Below are positions 61,510 to 64,000 of a DNA stretch of 64,000 bases, one piece after another. A program made the translations under genes and the position numbers. The notes under the pieces were generated by a model. It had not been told where the DNA came from and did no database searches. It saw nothing but the letters and a program-made list of their open reading frames with translations. The stretch's first letter is position 1. Each line of letters opens with the position of its first letter. The stretch comes from Hyalella azteca (Eukaryota; Arthropoda; Malacostraca; Amphipoda; Hyalellidae), in the NCBI RefSeq assembly GCF_000764305.2, contig NW_025944519.1, positions 1 through 64,000 on the forward strand, read 5' to 3'.

Positions 61510-64000
61510 AGCTGCGTTAACCCACCTACCGTGATTGACCTCAGTGCTGCAACGAGGGTCGGTCACCGAAGAGCGTCTTCGGCTCGACCCGAAGTAAATC
61601 GTGTCACGGACCCGCTTGATGAACTTAGTGGGATATATTACTATGATTTCTTACGGCTAATAATTACATTTTCATTACTTTGTTGAATGTTTTTGAAGAA
61701 TGATGCCAGGGTATGGCTTGCAGACTGAGGAAGACTGCGTTTGAAACGACGCTCGCTATCTCACAGACCTTACTTTCACAATGAATTGTACATAAAACAT
61801 ATTCTTCAAATTTATATAAAAAAGAATCTAAATTAAAAAATTTAATTTTCTCAGTTTTAGGTAACAAATCTACTATAATTTCCATCACAGACAAATAATT
61901 TTTTCCAAGTATTGTTCATATAATGAATTAGGAATTTCAATTATTGGATTTATGTTCCCAATTTTTCATACCTGGGTCATTTGGAAATCTTATATTCGAA
62001 CTTTCAAATCCCGCCAAAAGCCTAGTTCCCAGCATCGAGAAAATTAATAAGAAAATCATTATTTGGATATACGCTCTGGTCTTTAATAAAACTTGCATAA
62101 AATAATTAGGTGTACATAAATATAAATATATCTAATATATTTTATATATTTCATATTTTTTTATTCATATCGTTCACCATATCAGAAACTTTTTTAAATG
62201 AATATCTTTAGATATTATGTAGGCATCATAATATCACGTCTAAAATCACATAACCTCGAAATATATTACATAAAAAGTGAAATCTTTACCTCTTGATCTA
62301 CTCTTTAAAGTGAGAGGAAGTCTGCCAGCTTAAGAGTGAGAACAAAACGTGCATCGCGACCGTCCGCTCTGACCGCTGTCATGTGAACCCAAATCAACCA
62401 TGACCTCTCGATGAATTTAAATAAAATCTCAACTGACCCAATTTTAAAGTGAGAGAGTTCAAGGTATAACAAGCTGCATGTATTCATTCATTGTTTTTAT
62501 AAATTTTGATATATGTAAGCCTCACGACAGAGGTACAATATTGCACAAGTGACGACGCTTTCAGCATGGCTTCAGCAGCCCTTAATTGTCTGTTTAAAGA
62601 CACATGGAAAGATAGCCTACTGTGCTCCACGTATAGGGATTAACGCGCCCAGAGCTGCACGCTTATATAAAAAAAAGTATTAGATCACGAAATTATTTTA
62701 CAGAATCAAATTTCCAGTTACCAACATCATCCTAATAGAACTTTTTACCTTTTGCTCTGTTGTTGGCCTGAATTAAGAATTTGCGGACGATGGTTTACCC
62801 CGCTGACAGCATGTACGTTGAAATATAGAAATAATGATTTAATTAAAAGGCATTAAAAAAGTGGGGTTTACGCCATTTTTGTAATTCTCATCAATGAAGT
62901 TTACGCTCATTTACCTTCAGTGTCCCTTCCATCTTAAAACTTTTTTTCTGTTTTAAAAATTTGTAATTCATTTACGCGTTGTCATTCACGTTTGTCTCTC
63001 AATATTGGGCCTTTGAGACTTGAAATAATTGTATAATGATGACACATTACTGACTTTTTAATAATGATTTGCATGAAATTTTTGCATTGGTAAAATTTGT
63101 ATCGATATAACATTCTATTACTGTACGAATTATTTATTTTACAATTTTTTATTAGGTTCCTCATATTCGAAATATCACCTAGTAACCTTGGCTTTGGTTC
63201 AGGTTTAAAACAAGTTTTCAGAATGCATGGTAAGTCGCTCGTATGCAATTCCTTTATGGACGTGCTAATTTGTCGTAGTTGCAGGAAATTCTTCTAAGCC
63301 TGTCAATAAATTGGCAAAAATGTATACCTAACTACAAAATTGGGTCAAAAGTATACATGCAGTGTATACAATGCAGATCTTAGCTTGGGGACTCATTGAC
63401 CTGAAGGCAGGCAAGCCTGTGTGCAAACACAATAATGACGTTCAAACTCAGCTCGTAGTTCGAGCTAACAATTAAACTGTTCAGTGTTCAACTGACGCAC
63501 TGCGCGTTACAGGGTTAAGTATGCGTCGATGGAAAAACAAAGCTTTGCCATGCTCATCTCGGTCGGATACTGCACTGGCGTGGTGGTTCCACAGTGCCAG
63601 ACTGCTACTATTTACATTGGAGTTGATGACTGCAAATAGGCATTGCTATTACATATAGTTTTGTTTCGCCATGGTCGTTGTTAAGCGCTGCATGCTCCAT
63701 AACGTGGGAATGACAGGCTCCGCGTCTGCAGGCAGTTAGAGTGCTGATCAAAATTTGGGTCAAGGTTGTCGGTGCCGATCCAATTCTAGACGATGATGAG
63801 AGCGTTAACCGAACTAAATCAAACGAATTATTTGAGATGATTTCAGAGTACCCAGACCATTTATCCATTCTCAGTATTGTGTTCACTGAACAAATATTTC
63901 ATACTGGTGTCCATTTGCCATGCTTGCTAATTCTTAACAACTCAAAAATATCGTAATGAAGAAGAATTTGGGCCAAGAGTCCATGATTTTACTTTTTTAA
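61510..64000. other. No gene seen
   Basis: AT-rich sequence to the window end. A TATATAAAA-like string at about 62664 is not followed by a signal-peptide exon of the type seen in the cluster. ORFs here are all below 93 codons without domain or splice support. Confidence 0.4.

Overview
The window is intron-rich, AT-rich animal nuclear DNA. Two things point to an arthropod, most likely a malacostracan crustacean: secreted cuticle-type proteins with a type-2 chitin-binding domain (CPAP1-like), and a mix of non-autonomous DNA transposons, long minisatellites and a CR1/Jockey-type LINE remnant. Species cannot be named from sequence alone.

Layout. 0-7.5 kb: a possible signal-peptide exon on the minus strand (470-679), then a dense nest of inverted repeats. 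A diverged foldback (arms about 1418-2300 and 4010-6463) carries a long-TIR MITE in its centre (2887-3550) and a piggyBac-like TTAA element in its right arm (4937-6149). 9.17-10.58 kb: a non-autonomous hAT element with a perfect 8-bp target duplication. 13.2-26.4 kb: a complete Set1/SETD1 H3K4 methyltransferase gene on the plus strand. I place 20 coding exons; every junction keeps phase and the total is 4941 nt (1646 aa), with RRM, coiled coil, N-SET, WDR5-binding Win motif, SET and post-SET in the expected order. 26.4-38.9 kb: a possible 3' UTR, a palindromic mariner-type MITE (29.4-30.27 kb), a dispersed repeat, a 32-bp minisatellite, and an orphan last coding exon with a poly(A) signal at 34.47-34.58 kb.

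39-61.5 kb: a cluster of related cuticle genes. Each complete 5' end has a TATA box about 90-105 bp upstream of a 22-25 nt signal-peptide exon, followed by one large exon encoding Asn/Gly-rich repeats with YSAP/YGAP motifs (resilin-like), an acidic linker and a ChtBD2 domain. I label the pieces A (39.0-40.6, +), B (50.8-51.4, +), C (56.1-56.9, -), C' (56.9-57.4, +) and D (59.9-61.4, -). Only D is complete. A lacks 46 codons including the first three ChtBD2 cysteines. B has lost the whole domain and runs into a LINE fragment. C and C' meet head to head at a single N. A 2.43-kb block with no length difference is inverted between A and D. The pattern suggests either very recent rearrangement or assembly error across identical exons, and should be resolved before gene copies are counted.

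The Set1 gene and the cuticle genes have no obvious functional link. Set1 would act in the nucleus in COMPASS; the cuticle proteins would be secreted by epidermis into the procuticle. The most unusual sequence-level signal inside a gene is the 27-bp minisatellite at the 3' end of Set1 intron 9. Each unit supplies a branch-point-like motif and an AG, and the array is open in the frame of the downstream exon.
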